From Hydractinia symbiolongicarpus (taxonomy: Eukaryota > Cnidaria > Hydrozoa > Anthoathecata > Hydractiniidae), in NCBI RefSeq assembly GCF_029227915.1, contig NC_079878.1, forward strand, positions 24,453,501 through 24,517,500: a stretch of 64,000 nucleotides of DNA, written 5' to 3'. Under the pieces are notes generated by a model. That model did no database searches, was not told the origin of the DNA, and saw nothing but the letters and a program-made list of their open reading frames with translations. How positions within the stretch are numbered: position 1 is the stretch's first letter; each line of letters begins with the position of its first letter. Positions 1 through 11,162 of the stretch are shown piece after piece. A program made the translations under genes and the position numbers.

Positions 1-352
1 ATGCTATGTTTGATGGCTATGATACTTAATGAGTTTCAATATTTATCTATCAGACGGGTTTTTTTAATAACTCCTTCATGCTATGTTTGATGGCTATGAT
101 ACTTAATGAGTTTCAATATTTATCTATCAGACGGGTTTTTTTAATAACTCCTTCATGCTATGTTTGATGGCTATGATACTTAATGAGTTTCAATATTCAT
201 CTATAAGACGGTTTTTTTTAATAACTCCTTCATGCTATGTTTGATGGCTATGATACTTAATGAGTTTCAATATTCATCTATCAGACAGGTTTTTTTAATA
301 ACTCCTTCATGCTACGTTTGATGGCTATGATACTTAATGAGTTTCAATCTAT
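1..352. repeat. 77-bp tandem repeat (about 4.5 copies)
   Basis: Units begin with ATGCTATGTTTGATGGC at 1, 78, 155, 232 and 309, exactly 77 bp apart, and differ by only a few substitutions. The array probably continues to the left of the window. The unit resembles the subterminal part of the TTAA-flanked element at 37810-38532 (opposite strand) and of its truncated relative at 57613, which carry the same GGCTATGATACTTA / TTTATCTATTAGAC motifs once each. No reading frame is conserved. Confidence 0.95.
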
Positions 353-1896
353 TATTTATCTATTTTCCGCAAAAATTTCTGCTTAACCCTTTTTATGCTG
401 GGGTATAAGGAACGAGTTTAATGGATGATTGTCAGCAACTATTTTAATACTAAGAGTGACAATTATACTATTTTGTCACTACCTATTAACATATTGAGGC
501 ACAAAAAGACTACAAAAAATTGATATGCATTATTAATAAGCTGTAGCATTTATTTAGTAGATCCTTTTTTAAGTATGTTAGATCAAACTAAAATAATACA
601 TAGGGTGACAAACTCACAATAAACTCAAGACACGTAAAAAAAGATCAAGGAATTCAGGAGGAAGAATATGGGCGTAGCTTTAGAGGAGCAATGGCGCTAA
701 GGAGGCTTAAATGGGTGTTGTAGCAAGGGTAGTAAAGTGTTTTATATAATTATAGTTCGATCAATATCTGAAGTAGAGAATAGGTCAAGTTAACCAAATA
801 TTTTCTATAAGAAAGTATTAAAGAAAGTTAAAATGGTTCAAGATATCAGATGTTTAAGTTACCGGAAGGTATCTGTACATCTATTTAATAAACACTTGGT
901 TCTTGCCTTTAGACATTGATAGAACTGCAGCTGCTGTCCAAGAGAAAGACAGAAACTTAAAACTTTAAAATTGCACAAACAATTTTTCATAAAAGAGTAA
1001 AAAAATATATATAAAGTTTTTAAATAATAAACATTTGTTCTTTTATTTAATAGGTTGGTCGGTCAACTTTGGTTTTCCGTGACTTATGTCATGACTTTGA
1101 CAAGTTTCCTGACGTCTCTACAGGAGTTCTTTGCGTGAAAATGCTTATTAAAAAACAACAATTTCAAAGCATTATTTTATTTGTAATTAAATTGACTGTT
1201 TACATTGTGTACAACAAAGTGTGGTCGTCCAGATCGTTTAACACCACATCACCAAATAAATCTATATCAATCAACGTGTCTGCAAAAAGATATAACAGGT
1301 CCATTTGGTTTAAAAGTTCTGACTTTAAAATATTTGCGAAATGACTTTAATTGTCTTATATCGAATATTATTATAGTCTCATAAAATACAACTTAAAAGG
1401 ATTTATGCTGCATTCTTTTGTGAACCTCAGCATTTTGGATAAGTTTGGGGAGATGGTGATTTAAATAAGGCATGATCTATAATATGAACATATATTTAAC
1501 AAAAACTTTGTTTTACAATTATAATTTAAATAATTTTTATTCTCCTAAATATTTTTTTCTAAATTTACATTAAGTGACTACAATATTATATATACCATTG
1601 AAAGTATCGTGACTCTGTTATTGCCCTGTACCTTAAACGGCACCAGTCAGGGTTGTAACTAGACTCCACTTCAGCAGACAGAAACACACGTCACGTCATA
1701 AATTTCACTTCAACCACTCGTTACATTTTTTTAATTTAGATGGAAATAACTTGATTAAACTCCAAACGAGTTTATATTATCTTTGTAAAGTATATTTTTC
1801 ACGTTGGTCTCTAAAGAACACCCTTGTGGAGTGTAAATATATATTTAAAAAAAGTTTTTTTTTAATTTTCTTGGTTACACCTCGCACTCTTTCAGT
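353..1896. other. AT-rich stretch without recognisable gene
   Basis: I see no supported gene. A 91-codon frame at 1069-1344 starts at TTG, has no family signature and lies in AT-rich sequence, so it is treated as chance. Confidence 0.6.
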
Positions 1897-2067
1897 AAAG
1901 GGGCTACAAACACTTAAAGTGAGCTCTCCATCATTGATGTTATTCTCAAAGTTATATATCAAAATCTTGTTTTTGTTCTTAGTTCTCATTTTCATTCATT
2001 TTATTACCGCTTGACTTTCGTGTAAGTCACTAAATTTATAGACCAACAGCCGATCCATAGCCCCTTC
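1897..2067. mobile_element. Short TIR element (MITE), AAAGGGGCTA family
   Basis: The left end AAAGGGGCTACAAA (1897-1910) and right end ATAGCCCCTTC (to 2067) are imperfect inverted repeats. The right half contains CGTGTAAGTCACTAAA and GACCAACAGCC, both also found in the copy at 25867-26212. No coding capacity, so it is a non-autonomous DNA element. No convincing target duplication was found. Confidence 0.65.
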
Positions 2068-2598
2068 AAAATAAATTTAGACACTATTATGTCTTATTAA
2101 ATAATATTATATAAAAAAGCTGCTAAAAAATATTTTTTTTTCTATAAATCTATAAATACATTTTATATATCATATGAATATCAAATATATAAAAATAATC
2201 TTATATACAAATAAATTTTCTCTATATACATTCCCTATGTATTTTTTAGCAAAAGCAAACATTTTATGAGTGCAAAACTAAAAATTCCCTTTTGTCTCAA
2301 GCCTACCTTTTTTTTGTTACTTCAATTTGTTTTGATTTGATTGTTAGTTTATAATCCTTTCAAAGGGGAAATTCTAAGCGCCATCGTTAATGTTTTAGGC
2401 TGTGGACAATGAAGATAATTAGAAGCTTAACAAGTTAAATACAACATTTTATGTTAGAAAAATATATCACAACTTGTTTTGTAAATACTGAAAAATATTT
2501 TGTAAAAAATAAATAAATAAAAATAAATAAAATAACTAAGGTATAAAAAAATATAAAGATATAAAAAAATGTATCTATATAATTTCATCTGAAGACAT
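2068..2598. other. AT-rich 3' flank of the 2.6-5.0 kb gene
   Basis: Long A/T runs, including AAATAAATAAATAAAAATAA near 2500. I see no clear AATAAA on the minus strand close after the stop codon at 2599, so the polyadenylation site of the gene is not located. Confidence 0.5.
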
Positions 2599-4983
2599 TC
2601 AGTCTAAGCATCTCTTGCGTTGCCATAGCTCCTCTTTAAGCATTCCAATGACATACTCGTACTGATTCAACAAAATAAAAGCGCTCTCCACCTCACTGTT
2701 GTTTGTTTTTCTGGCTTCTGCATATGTCAATATATACTTTGGTACAGTCTTCATTTCAGGCTCCATGTCACAATCTTTTTTTAAGTCCTAAACCAAGAAA
2801 AATTAGCCTTAATCAATAGTCTGATCTTTCCAACTTGATAAAGACAGTTCCTAATTAGTTTCCTTAACACATTTGGAGCTGAACTCGTTTGTGTGTCTCG
2901 CTAACGATGAGGTCATCCTTTTACAAAAATAGGGTAGACTTTTTAATCAAAAAATTCTTATTCATCAGCTATTATCAAGTAAATTTTAGTGCTAAAATTG
3001 TGGAAAAAATCAACAGCTTTAAATTTTACCCTTTCGCGATCCACAAAGTCGTTGTAAAGTATGAACGTGTTAAGTTGCATTTCGGGAATTTTCTTTTCCC
3101 AAGATGGAAATTTTGCTTTTAAGTCCTGGTAGATGCTGAGAAGACCTGTGTGTATGTCCTTTAACATTGAGCTGTAGAAAACTAGGGCATCTATGTCCTG
3201 AAATGTAAAGTAAATGAGTAAGAGATACATAAATAGAAAATTATTCGCATAAACAAACAAAACAAACAAGCTACATAAATAAATAAATCAATAATTTTAT
3301 TACCATTCTGTTAAAATCTTTTGAAGGGGGTATTTTGAATGTATCATATGAGACATAATCGCACTTGCTTGTCTGTGATAGATCATTTGACTAAAAAAAA
3401 TGAAAAACGTTTAATTTTTTGGTGTTTTTATACACAACTTAATAACACTTTTAGAAGCTTTTTGTTGAACCCTGAAAAAGGATTTTCGAACAATATTTTT
3501 GCCTTGTCAAGACCATAGCAATCACAAACATTAAACATGAGGGATTGGTTGGCCGTGTCTCCCATCCTTAGACTGTAATGGTCCTGTAGCCAATCAAATT
3601 TTCATAATGCGTGTGTTAGCCAATCAAATTTTGTAATGCGTGTTAAATTGAAGATTCGAACAAAAGAATAAAAAAACTCACCAATTCACATTTGAAATCG
3701 CTGATCAAAGAAAATCTGTATTTATCAGTCGTTTCAATATCTTTTGCTAACTCAATGAATCCAGCTTTTGCTTTCTTGCAAGCAACTGTCGAAGAATAAT
3801 CCGCCGACAGTGCAGCCGGCATTGGAACGGCTTCGGTAACTATGGTTGTCTTCGGCACGCTCGCATACTTCCTTGTACGGACATCATTCATTGTTCTCTG
3901 ATGCGTGTCTTTTGTTGTTGTCAAATAACGCTTTGTACGAATGCCAGTCATAAGAGAGTTTGTCACAACGTGTGCTGCATCCACTGTCGTAGATTGCAAT
4001 GTAGACGACGTTGTTGGCACCGACGTTCCAGTGGTTTCAGAATAAACCGTGGTTGTTTTCTTAGTGCTACTCGTTGACGTTGAATCGTCCACAACGTCTG
4101 AACTAACCAACTTTCCACCGTTCATTTGTGTTGTAGCCGCTTCCGGAGTAGTTGAAGGGCTTTCAATAACAATTTGTTTTTCTAATCGATCTAAGGTGTC
4201 ATCACTGATGCTGGCAACTTCCTTGTTTGACTGCTTTAAATAACTAAAGGTCATTCCCCCAGCCACCATTGCAATGGTGAACAATAGCGCAATCACAACT
4301 AAAAAAAATATAAAATAAGAATTTAGGTGAATAGCTAGTTTTATTGTTTAAAATTTCCCAAACATATCGGGAAATTTGTCACTTTTCCCCGACAAATATT
4401 TCCCTGATAATATCTGAAAAGAGTATTTTTTGTATAATATACTTTTCAAGAAATTTTATCCTTTATAAAAAAATTTATTAATAGTTACTACATTAAAAAA
4501 AGGTTGAAATGTTTTTTTTCGTGAAGTTGTAGTTGTCGGGGGAAAATTGCAATAACTATTTTTTTTCTTTCTGCCAAAGTTATTCTCAGAAAAAGACTAA
4601 ACTTTGAGAAAATCTTTAAGGATAACAAGATAAACTACTTTTAAGTTTATTCTTTTGATTTAAAAAAAATCACGCAACGCTTTCTAATTCAAAAATGGCG
4701 CGAAAAGCGTGAGTAATGTTGTGAAGTAATTAATGTAACCTAATTTAAACTTAATTACTTCTGGAATATAAACAAACTTAACTGTTTTAAATAAAATATT
4801 TTCTGCAAAGGAACTTAAGAAAGAATACTCACCAGTGATTTTTGTTGTCTTTTTTTCCATAAAATATCTAATTTTTTTCAAGTAATCTTTATTTTTCTTC
4901 CCTTCACAAACCTGCAACACTGCAGTAGGTTTCATAGGAATATCACTGAGGTCTACCTCAACAAAATTTTGAACTTCTTCCAT
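2599..4983 (-). CDS. Type II membrane protein with mucin-like stalk and C-terminal helical domain (possible helical cytokine)
   Basis: Five minus-strand exons join without a frame break: 4983-4833, 4298-3682, 3390-3304, 3197-3030 and 2787-2599, giving 403 residues. Intron 1 is phase 1; introns 2-4 are phase 0. Donors are GTGAGT, GTGAGT, GTAATA and GTAAAA; all acceptors end in AG after T-rich tracts. Residues 1-50 are a charged, signal-less cytosolic tail. Residues 51-71 are one hydrophobic helix with lysines on the N-terminal side, hence N-in (type II). Residues 72-223 are rich in Ser and Thr, like an O-glycosylated stalk, and contain RTKR (171-174, furin consensus) and RTRK (191-194). Residues 224-403 look helical, with cysteines 224, 254, 266, 347 and 401 and one N-glycosylation sequon at 370. 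A shed extracellular ligand is the simplest reading. Four predicted helices and phase-0 introns recall class I helical cytokines, but I recognise no family by sequence. The exon chain is well supported; function is inference. Confidence 0.75.
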
Positions 4984-5015
4984 CTTTTTCCCTGCTTATA
5001 ATTTTTGAGCTTGCT

Positions 5016-5026
5016 CCATTTATAAT
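5016..5026 (-). promoter_or_regulatory. Possible TATA box of the type II membrane protein gene
   Basis: On the minus strand ATTATAAATGG lies about 33-43 bases before the ATG at 4983. It would place transcription start very close to the start codon unless an upstream leader exon exists. In such AT-rich DNA this could be chance. Confidence 0.3.
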
Positions 5027-6654
5027 ACATAGCTATCTTTTCGGTATTTTCCGTACTTATTTTCCACATGAATTTTTTCGTATAGCTTCCTTACCGGCGG
5101 GAACTTCCCGACCAACGAAATTACCCACGATCAGTGACAATTTTTTGGCTCTTTCGTTTTACCCTGTTTATCGTGCAGTTGATTTGTTTATTTTTAGAAT
5201 TTTCTTTTTGTCTATTATGCCTGGTTTCCATATGTGTTACTTTCAATTTAATTTGAAAAAGCAAGAACTTGCTCGATAAATTGTCGCAAATGACAAAAAT
5301 AACCTCCTGGGCATAGTTATAAAAATAGTTTTCGGCGGACCTATCGGATGAGAAAAACTCAAATGCAGGGCCGCCGAAACTGGGGGACGTGGGTTGAGGC
5401 ATAGCCCATTCCTTTTTTTTTCTGAGATTGCTTTGATGGCTACTAAAACACTATTTTCTCTATCTCAACACTGTAAACCAATCCGGAGGTAATAAATTTC
5501 AAAAGAATTTAGGAAGTTTAGATCATGACGAGGCCTCTCTGTGGTGACTTTGCTGGAAAACAAATGACTATTTTTTCAGCACAGATTGAGTAGACTTCGT
5601 AGCGAGTCATTTGAGTTAGTATAATCAAGCTGATGTAAGGATAATGTAGGATTTGTTCATACAGTGATTATATCCACTGCAATAGAAAATAGAAACCAGC
5701 TGATATCATATTTTTAATTAGCCCTTCGTCGCCGAGATTGTAGATCTCCACCGCTGACAAATTATGGAGGCGATTTTCCCCGTTGTTCATCAGCTCCTAC
5801 GTTTTTTGCAATTTTTTTTCAAAAGTAATTTACAAAGTTCACTTCCCGCGTAATTTTTAATGCTTGCACGGAAAGTACCTTTTCCCAGACTCCAATCAAA
5901 TGTTCCTGCGTTCTATGAACGAGATTTGTTTCAAAATTGCAGAATGCGACAATTAAACCTTTAATGGGAAAGTATCACAATTTCGCCACCACAAAGAAAG
6001 GACCTTAGAAAGTAGCAATGATGAACACCGGCCGCCTCCATATATCACATTTATTTGGACTTTTTCTCCAGAAATTTCCATCTTCTTCTGACATTATAAA
6101 ATAACTATCCTCAACTTTCAGAGCAACCTCGTCCCCAGGAATTTTTTGCTTCTTGTTTTTTTTTTTTGGTGTTTCGAGAGCTTTTTGAAATAAATCAAAT
6201 TATCACAAAGAACACTTAGGACGAGAAAAGAAAGTGTTAAATATAAAATAAATATATAGCAAGGCAATATTTTCGTTGTTGAAGTAAATGTAAATAATTC
6301 GTCCCTTTTGTATATTAAAATTGTACCCCCTCTCAGCAACTACAGATTGGCATCAGGCTTGTTTCCAAGGTTAATTTTAAAGTCAAAACAGTAGACTTTA
6401 ATTACAAATTCTTGCCTATACAGTACCCCTTAACCTATAGCGTCCCAATACCAAGAAAGATACAAAATGCCCTGGGGACAAGGTTGCAGTATATTTACTA
6501 TGGATAACGAAAATGAAATGTGTTTTTTTTAAACAATAATAAAATATTTGGAAATTCTGAACAAACTTTCGAGCTTGTAGCTAGAAAGTACACTTGGGGA
6601 TATTTTTTTAAAGTTTTTAAAGTTTTTCACCCTGATGTGAAATATACAAAAAAA
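5027..6654. other. No gene seen; one lone transposon end
   Basis: At 5367 CAGGGCCGCCGAAACTGGGG resembles the left end of the TIR element at 9071 (CAGGGCCGGCGAATCCAGGG), but no matching right end is visible nearby. The remaining open frames show no family features. Confidence 0.45.
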
Positions 6655-6750
6655 ATGGCGGACGAAGAAATCTGTAAAAAAATAGATACAGAAAACATGA
6701 CTATCACTGTTGATCTAGTGTATTCTTTCTTAATTGCAATGTTAAATTAA
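6655..6750 (+). CDS. Possible micro-ORF, 31 codons
   Basis: AAAAAAATGGCGGAC is a good animal start context. The frame runs 31 codons to TAA with acidic N-terminal residues and a hydrophobic end. No splice donor of good quality lies within it and no family is recognised. It could be a chance ORF, a short peptide or a dead first exon. Confidence 0.15.
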   Translation: MADEEICKKIDTENMTITVDLVYSFLIAMLN

Positions 6751-6989
6751 TGGTTTTAAGCATTCGTAGGCTTAAATTTTGTCATTTTTAGGCGTATGAT
6801 AAGCATTATGTGAAGCCTAAGAAAAGGTTGTGGAGTTTTTATGTTTTTTGTTTCCTGAGCAGTTTTTTTTTTTATTCTTTATGACTGAATTAACCAGCAT
6901 GTAGTGAGATTTAAGTTGTAATTACTGATGTTCAAAATTCAAATGTAATTTTTTTAAAATAAGCATATTTTTAAGCCTGATTATGTGTT

Positions 6990-7725
6990 TTTCAAAAGCT
7001 TACCATAAATGACCGATTAAGCGCCTGGGACTCAATTAAGCGCCTTGTCCGTTTAAGCGCCCAGGTCCACAACTGAATCTGGGCGCTTATTCAGAAGAAA
7101 CAAAATATTGAGAAAAGTATGCTTTTTAGTTTAACATATATAACATAACGGAGGGAACTTTATAACGCGTGCATGAATTATTTTCATCTCAAAGGGAGAG
7201 TATTTACCGAGCTTATTTTGAAGTTGCTCGAGGAGGACACAAGCAGTTCCCCCTTAAAAATGTTTGTCAAATGGGTTTTATCTGCTTGGCAATTATTGTC
7301 TAAAGAACTTATTCAAAAATCATTTAGAAACTATGCCTTGTCATCTTGATATCACCAGTAAATGGTTCATGGGATGAAGAAATTCACCACTTGAAAATAA
7401 AACAACCTTCTAGCGCCGATAGGGGAATGTTAAAATCCCAACTTTCCATTTTATTTAAACCCAATGAAATTTTGTTTACCAGTGACCAAATCGAGAAGAC
7501 GATATCGCCCTCGCAACGCCGAACTTTATGTTTTTAGATGAAGATGGTGAAGATGATAAAGAAAAGGAATTACACTTAATCGATATTAGTGTTTCTTTGT
7601 ATCAAAACAGAAAAAAACTTTCAGTGAAAAGGTAAACTTATTCGTGATTTTAATGATTTTTTTATTAACCGCCCATGGCTCAATTAAGCGCCCCATCCGT
7701 ATAAGCGCCCACCCTATAGCAGAGA
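6990..7725. repeat. Pair of direct repeats with GCGCC/GCGCTT motifs
   Basis: ACTCAATTAAGCGCC followed by CCGTTTAAGCGCCCA (7030-7062) recurs as GCTCAATTAAGCGCC plus CCGTATAAGCGCCCA (7678-7710) in the same orientation. The left copy also holds the inverted arms AAGCGCCCAG and CTGGGCGCTT. The intervening sequence has a 63-codon frame with no family signature. It is probably the remains of one or two TIR elements; a related motif ends the element at 19480-19590. Confidence 0.4.
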
Positions 7726-8103
7726 GAGTTGCACGTAATAAACTTTCCCAAGGATCACAGATTAGAAAGGAAGAATTTTCAACGCAACATTTCATCATAA
7801 ATCTTTATACAAAGCCGTGTCACGTGACAATTTTATTTCATGTCCACCATTATATAATAACCTAAGTTATGTTAAATACATTTTATTTGTTTATTTGTTG
7901 TTTTAGAACAGAATCATGGGTATTTTTTTGGCTACCCTTCATCATTGTAGCGCACAACTGAGTATATTACGATGAAATGTATGCAATAGGGAGAATAGAG
8001 AGATTCTCATTACTATCACTTTTCGTAAAAAAGGCAATAATATAAGAATGGGAAAGCACAGCCCACTATTTCCAATGCATCGAGCGTCCGCAGCAAAAAA
8101 AGT
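7726..8103. other. No gene seen
   Basis: AT-rich sequence with no motif I can assign. Confidence 0.4.
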
Positions 8104-8421
8104 TTATTCTTCAATATTTTTGTCATTTCTATACGGAAAAACATGCTTTTTGTTGTTAAAGTCAGACCTGTTAGCCGAGATGGTGTGATTATCATGGAAA
8201 AATTCCATTCTCCTTGCCGAGATCTCGGTAAAAACAACCGGGACATGAGTTAATTGAGCTCGAGTAAAATTGATAGTCTGTGAAGATATGTAATTGCTCA
8301 TATCTAACCAACCTGTCATTGTTGTTGGTAAATGGGCCTTGGTCTCTGTTACAGTGACTTCATGCAGTGAAGTAGCCTTGCTGTTACCCACACTTGACTC
8401 CATATTCTCCCTGGTTATCTA
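8104..8421 (-). CDS. Unassigned ORF, possible orphan exon
   Basis: A minus-strand frame of 99 codons from ATG at 8403, preceded by a plausible acceptor (TTTTAATTTGTTAG, ending near 8422), encodes a polar protein with less AT-biased codons than its surroundings. It contains the patch FFHDNHTISANRSDFNN. I do not recognise a family and found no partner exons up- or downstream. It may be a remnant of a mobile element or a degraded host exon. Confidence 0.25.
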
Positions 8422-9070
8422 ACAAATTAAAACTATCAACTCCAATGCCTGGGCATTATCCGTACTTTTCAAGCGTTTTTGATTTCTTGAATTATACTTC
8501 AGAATTTAACTTATTATTTTTTGAAGTTAAAGAGCCTAATTTAACAGTTTATATAATAGTCTAATTTGAGCATTTGTTATTACAAATGACATTTCTTTGC
8601 GTGTCAATATGCTTCTTCGTCTTTCTTTGGTTTTTCGCATGAGTTGACATTATTTGAACGCTTTTCTTTAAATAATCCAACTCATGAAATAATAATTTCC
8701 TTGTTTATTTCATCTTGGCATTAGAAACTGATGTCTTTTGTTTGCAATGATCTACATTAAAATACCAGCATACGTCTGTCTGTTACGCAAATGGCAATCG
8801 CAGTAGCGAAACGGCCACCAACTAGTTTTATTTAATTTTCATCTAATCCGCTTCGGCTTCAGTACAAGTCAGTGTTTCTGCCTTGTTGGTGTCCCCTCAC
8901 GTTCTCTTTTGATGGTACTTTCTCTGCAAAATCGATTTTTGGAATAGATCTTTCTGCTTTGCCCTTATAAATGAGTTGAATAAGTTCTAATGTTTAAGCA
9001 AATGTTGCAGTTATTGCTCTTTTATCTACAGCTCTAGTGAGCGGTACGCCTTTAAAATTCTGTCTAGTCA
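8422..9070. other. No gene seen
   Basis: AT-rich sequence without recognised repeats or coding motifs. Confidence 0.4.
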
Positions 9071-9497
9071 CAGGGCCGGCGAATCCAGGGGGCGGGGGCC
9101 ATTGCCCTCCCCCCCAATCCTTTTTGCTAAGGAAAAAATTTTTTTGAGTTTTTTTTTACTTTCTTCTATCTTGTTGTAATGCTTTGCTACAAATTTATTT
9201 GTACATTTCTGTTAACACTTTTCATCTGCATATTATAAACTTTATGATTTTAAATGGTTGCATTTTTTTTAAAAAACAAGGTACCTAAAACAGAAATTAA
9301 GTGTAAGTTTTGCATGAATTAAGGGGTTTTTTGATTAGTATCCGATAAAAAATTTCGAAAATTGGGGCACATGTAAGGCCATTTCAGAGGCCTAAATTCG
9401 GAAAATTTCTCGGGCTGTCGGTCCCAACCATGGTGGGGCCTCCTTAGATACCACATATATTTCACCCCCTCCCACACTTTCAATTTGGATTCGCGGG
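9071..9497. mobile_element. Non-autonomous TIR element, CAGGGCC ends
   Basis: Starts CAGGGCCGGCGAATCCA and ends TGGATTCGCGGGCCCTG, near-perfect inverted repeats of about 17 bp. The start CAGGGCC is typical of hAT-like MITEs. The flanks TCTAGTCA and AGCCATTG do not match, so no 8-bp target duplication can be shown. On the minus strand it interrupts the pogo-like transposase remnant right after that gene's TTMAQ residues, so it inserted after that element was in place. Confidence 0.65.
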
Positions 9498-10135
9498 CCC
9501 TGAGCCATTGTCGTGTGACCAACAGAAACATTCTTCATTCTAGGTTGATTGACGTTGATGATTTAAGACAGTGAGAATGAGATGTTTCTCCACCTTTTGA
9601 ACAATCTTGTGCATAAAGACGAATTCGATTTCCTTCCTAGGTTTATCTGGCATCGAAACCTTGGCTGTGGTTGCCAGACGACTAACGAAACCCACAGTTC
9701 TAAATAGACTTTGTGCCCACGGTCTTCCAAATTTAACGTTCTTCAAAGATGGATCAAACGATTTGTTGATAAATGCGTTTGCAACGGTAGTAATAGCGAT
9801 GGCACTGCTAACAACGCCTCCACGGGGACGCAATGCAAGTAAAAAGTCCTTGAATTTCTTATCGATGGCACCCAGCATGGGAGAATACTGCTGCATGAAG
9901 AATCATTTATTTCTTTTTAAGGCTTTTCTGATTTTTGTATTTTCCACGCATTGTACTTTCATTTTATGTTTTGGAATTCTTTCCAAAAAGCACGTGCGGT
10001 TTTACGGGAACCATGTTGAAAAGCATGTGCGGCAATTCGATAACGTTCCTTTGGGCTGTACACTTGATATTATGACCTGGTTTTTTAGATGCTTCTTGAG
10101 TAGCTTTGGTTGTAATATGTTCATCAAAGGCACCT
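9498..10135 (-). pseudogene. pogo-like (DDE_1/CENP-B type) transposase remnant
   Basis: Minus-strand pieces in several frames give, in order: an N-terminal helix-turn-helix-like patch (PKERYRIAAHAFQHGSRKTA near 10050-9990, then NESTMRG); LRPRGGVVSSAIAITTVANA; WAQSLFRTVGFVSRLATTAK; and, after a frameshift near 9560, IINVNQPRMKNVSVGHTTMA. The last patch corresponds to the DDE_1 block usually written NxDQTP, with the first catalytic Asp changed to Asn. An uninterrupted stretch of 118 codons lies at 9540-9896. Stops, frameshifts and the downstream TIR insertion show that it is dead. Assignment to a cut-and-paste Tc1/mariner-pogo-like transposase rests on motif recognition. Confidence 0.7.
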
Positions 10136-11162
10136 AATAATGATCAACTCCCTAAAAAGATAAAAGATAACCAAAAATGAAGGAAATCCCCTCCTCCTCC
10201 TCCCCCCTCCCCCCCAAAAAAACACATTTGCGTAATGCTGTTTACTGTCTTCTAATTTTTTCGCGTGTTCTTGTATAAACGACATGATGACTTCTAAATC
10301 TGAATACCAAACAATTCGAATTCGAATTATTTGAGCATTCCATAAAATGTTTACTTTCACATTTATGGAGGAGAAACAGCAGCTTTTTGCAATAAAGTGA
10401 AATATCAGACAGCTGTTAGAGGCTTTCATTTTTTTAGGTCAATCTGGGAACCAATCGATTCAGAGTATTGTCATGTGAGTATGAAGAAAATAATACGCTA
10501 AGATCTGTTTGCAATAAAAATGTGTCAAGAGAATGGTCGGAACGTTGGTCTTCGCCTATTAAAATATCCCAAATAACAAATAGAGGCGCAAAAATTGACG
10601 CAAAATTATCTAAAACACATTGCAGAAGATCTCCCTTGATCCAAGGAGGTCTTGAGATTTCTTGTTTCTTAATAATTCGGATGCCAGGGACGCTGAAAAA
10701 CAGCGAGCTGATACAAAAGTACCTAGACATTTTTAAAGAAAGGTATGTCATCGGAACTCTCGGATCATTTTAGACCTAGCAGCTACTTGTAAACCAACCA
10801 AACTCTCGACCTTTATCTTCAACTACACCAGCCCAAAAAAGCAATCTGTGAAGAAGCAAAGCGATAGTGGAAAGAAGAAAGTCAAGTCAAAATACATTAG
10901 AACATTGTTCCAAAAAAGAGTTCGTCAAAATGACGAAAGAGTAGCGCGATCAAGCACCATTTCAATTGTCTGACTTTTGTTAATTATTATTATTTTTTAT
11001 TATTATTATTCTCGTTGTAAACATTACTTGTATTACTCGTACTTGTACATTATTCACGACGGATTTTAACGATTTCAGACAGCGCGAAATACCAATATTT
11101 ACCAAAAAAGTAGTTGTTTTTTGTGTTTGTCAGGAAGATATGAAAAGAACTTCCTTTTTGCT
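10136..11162. other. No assigned gene; C-rich tract
   Basis: A pyrimidine tract with C runs lies at about 10188-10216. A plus-strand frame of 101 codons at 10468-10773 has no recognised motif. Probably further transposon debris. Confidence 0.4.

Noticed and set aside
1-352. Regular repeat that could suggest a CRISPR-like array
   Set aside because: Units are contiguous without variable spacers, and the genome is eukaryotic; it is a satellite.
9607-10137. 176-codon plus-strand ORF
   Set aside because: Antisense of the pogo-like transposase remnant.
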